Source of the DNA: Oscillospiraceae bacterium | Lineage (GTDB): Bacteria; Bacillota_A; Clostridia; Saccharofermentanales; Saccharofermentanaceae | Direction of reading: 5' to 3' | Length of the DNA stretch: 5,933 nt | Assembly (NCBI GenBank): GCA_902803365.1 | Contig: CADCPU010000308.1 | Span: 1-5,933 of the forward strand | In this document: piece by piece, positions 4,411 through 5,933 of the stretch | Layout: each line of letters opens with the position of its first letter | Numbering within the stretch: position 1 is the stretch's first letter | Program-made: the position numbers and the translations under genes | The notes under the pieces: generated by a model | Database searches by the model: none | What the model was told of the DNA's origin: nothing | Seen by the model: only the letters and a program-made list of their open reading frames with translations

Positions 4411-5748
4411 ATGGGTTACTTAAAAAGGAAAATAGATCGATACTTGGAGGCTTGGTCAAACGATAAAAACAAGAAACCACTTATCATAAAAGGTGCAAGG
4501 CAGATAGGTAAGACCAGATCTATCAGACAGTTTGCCAAAACCCATTATGATATTGTAAACGAAATAAATTTCATTGAGTCTCCACAGTTTAAATCCATAC
4601 TAGAAGATGGTTACAATGTGGATACCATAATTAAGAACATAACTCGTATTGATCCTGGTATTCGATTCGAAGCGGGTAAGACGCTGATTTTTTTTGATGA
4701 AATCCAGAGTGCACCTGATATAGTTACTTCTTTAAAATTTTTTGCTGAAGATGGCAGATATGATGTTATATGCAGTGGTTCTCTTCTGGGAATCAACTAC
4801 AAGCAGATTGAAAGTGTCAGCGTAGGGTATAAGACCGACTATGATATGTTTTCTATGGACTTTGAGGAATTTCTATGGGCCAAAGGATACGATGATTCAT
4901 TAAGAGCAGATATGCTTGATAATATGATTAAACGGCAGCCTTTTAATTCAGCAATCAATGATACTCTCAGTTCTCTCTTTATTGATTATTCGATCCTCGG
5001 AGGAATGCCTGAGGTGGTTTCGAGATATTTTGAGAGTAATTCATTCTCGGACACACTTGATCTTCAGAGACAGATTATAATTGCATATCGTGAAGATATC
5101 AGAAAATATGCTGATGGTGTGGATCAGACAAGAATAACGAGAGTCTTTGATTCTATTCCTGCTCAATTGGCCAAGGAAAACAAGAAATTTCAGATATCCA
5201 AAGTTGCTACAGGAGCAAGATTTCATGATTACGGTGGGTGTATTGATTGGCTTCAGGATGCAGGCATAGTGAAGAAGTGTTACTGTTTGAATTTTCCTGA
5301 ACTTCCGTTAAAGGGGAACTATGACGATACTAAATTCAAACTATACTTTGCTGATACAGGAATACTGACAGCTATGTTGGATGACGAGAGCCAAGAGGAT
5401 CTTCGAGCAAACAAGAATCTTGGCGTTTACAAGGGAGCACTTTATGAGAGTATCGTTGCAGAGGCACTTTACAAAAACAGGTATGATCTCTACTATTACA
5501 AACGAGAAGATGGTTCTTTGGAGGAGGATTTCTTTGTTAGAGACAAAGAAAATCTTATTCCTTTGGAAGTTAAAGCGCGAACAGGTCGGTCACAGTCTTT
5601 GCGATCTTTGATCAATAGTGATAAGTATACAGATATTGGATGGGGCATCAAATTGTCATTAAATAATATCGGATTTGAAGATCGGATATACACTTTTCCT
5701 TATTACTGTTCCTTCCTGTTAAGGGACTGGTTGAATGCAAGAGACTAA
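4411..5748 (+). CDS. AAA_14/DUF4143 family ATPase
   Basis: This 445-aa protein is full length for the family. AAGGAGG lies 8 bases before the ATG. Residues 23-35 (PLIIKGARQIGKT) hold the Walker A loop, with K34 and T35. TLIFFDEIQ at 91-99 is Walker B, with D96 and E97. CSGSLLG at 121-127 is the sensor-like segment. GGMPEVV (197-203) and LYFADTGIL (311-319) mark the DUF4143 half. The C-terminus has a PD-(D/E)XK-like arrangement: Y-E346 in YKGALYESIVAE, D373, then E386-V-K388. Members are soluble P-loop ATPases, common in many copies in gut Clostridia and Bacteroidota. Their cellular role is poorly known; DNA-related or regulatory work is suggested by the nuclease-like fold. Lysine use is ordinary (8 in the first 45 residues). 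The next gene begins 41 bases on and may be cotranscribed. Confidence 0.93.
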   Translation: MGYLKRKIDRYLEAWSNDKNKKPLIIKGARQIGKTRSIRQFAKTHYDIVNEINFIESPQFKSILEDGYNVDTIIKNITRIDPGIRFEAGKTLIFFDEIQSAPDIVTSLKFFAEDGRYDVICSGSLLGINYKQIESVSVGYKTDYDMFSMDFEEFLWAKGYDDSLRADMLDNMIKRQPFNSAINDTLSSLFIDYSILGGMPEVVSRYFESNSFSDTLDLQRQIIIAYREDIRKYADGVDQTRITRVFDSIPAQLAKENKKFQISKVATGARFHDYGGCIDWLQDAGIVKKCYCLNFPELPLKGNYDDTKFKLYFADTGILTAMLDDESQEDLRANKNLGVYKGALYESIVAEALYKNRYDLYYYKREDGSLEEDFFVRDKENLIPLEVKARTGRSQSLRSLINSDKYTDIGWGIKLSLNNIGFEDRIYTFPYYCSFLLRDWLNARD

Positions 5749-5789
5749 TCCTTGACTACCACGATTGCTTTTTTGAAAGGAGAAACGAA

Positions 5790-5933
5790 ATGAGAGTATT
5801 TGATACGTACATATTTAACATTGCACCTGAGATCAAGATCAAGGATACCAAGGCGCATCTTGATAAGATGCTTGGGGATCTCGGGCTTACATATAAGAAG
5901 GTGGGCTTCAGTATAGGAAGTTATTTGACCAAA
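5790..5933 (+). CDS. N-terminal part of an unidentified protein, cut by the window edge
   Basis: An ATG preceded by AAAGGAG (5776-5782) with 7-base spacing opens 48 codons that run without a stop to the window end. It begins MRVFDTYIFNIAPEIKIKDT and continues through a basic, amphipathic stretch (HLDKMLGDLGLTYKKVGF). There is no signal peptide. I do not recognise the family from this fragment. The 41-base gap after the ATPase gene has no terminator, so the two may form one transcript. Confidence 0.75.
   Translation, partial: MRVFDTYIFNIAPEIKIKDTKAHLDKMLGDLGLTYKKVGFSIGSYLTK

Noticed and set aside
5753..5789. TTGACT after the ATPase gene as a promoter for the last gene
   Set aside because: No -10-like hexamer lies 16-18 bases downstream; that position is occupied by the ribosome site.

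Overview
The window looks like an accessory region of a low-to-moderate GC Gram-positive bacterium, most likely a gut or rumen Clostridia member. This is inferred from strong AGGAGG-type ribosome sites, A/T-rich intergenic DNA, an AAA_14/DUF4143 ATPase and a WXG100-style small-protein cassette. No core housekeeping gene is present to fix the taxon. All five complete genes and the partial one are on the + strand.

Layout. (1) 1-335 has no well-supported gene. It holds a perfect 10-bp-arm palindrome, the possible remains of a small divergent gene on the minus strand, and a good sigma-A-like promoter (230-258) facing right. (2) 336-3113 is a tight four-gene operon: three small helical proteins (86, 105 and 88 aa) and a 630-aa very acidic protein. 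Order and size match a type VII secretion (WXG100/LXG-like) effector module, with small partner or chaperone proteins preceding a large secreted protein. It ends at a clear intrinsic terminator (3146-3186). (3) 3187-4148 carries a second copy of the palindrome, placed between a weak -35 and -10, and then a 281-aa protein of the MGTWG/DUF4259-like type, which could be an immunity protein. (4) 4149-4410 is a gene-free patch with a strong hairpin terminator that has a competing upstream strand, three 32-bp-period repeats with identical 20-bp cores, and a promoter whose -35 lies at the edge of the last repeat. (5) 4411-5748 encodes a complete AAA_14/DUF4143 ATPase with a PD-(D/E)XK-like C-terminus. 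(6) 5790-5933 is the start of an unidentified gene cut by the window edge.

The most notable signal is the composition of the 630-aa protein. By hand count it has one lysine, 22 arginines, 101 Asp+Glu and about 55 tyrosines, in a genome whose neighbouring genes use lysine freely. Together with three divergent small partners and no recognised toxin domain, this makes it a candidate for an undescribed type VII substrate. The two palindromes at the edges of this module and the intergenic repeats are the other items worth a search.
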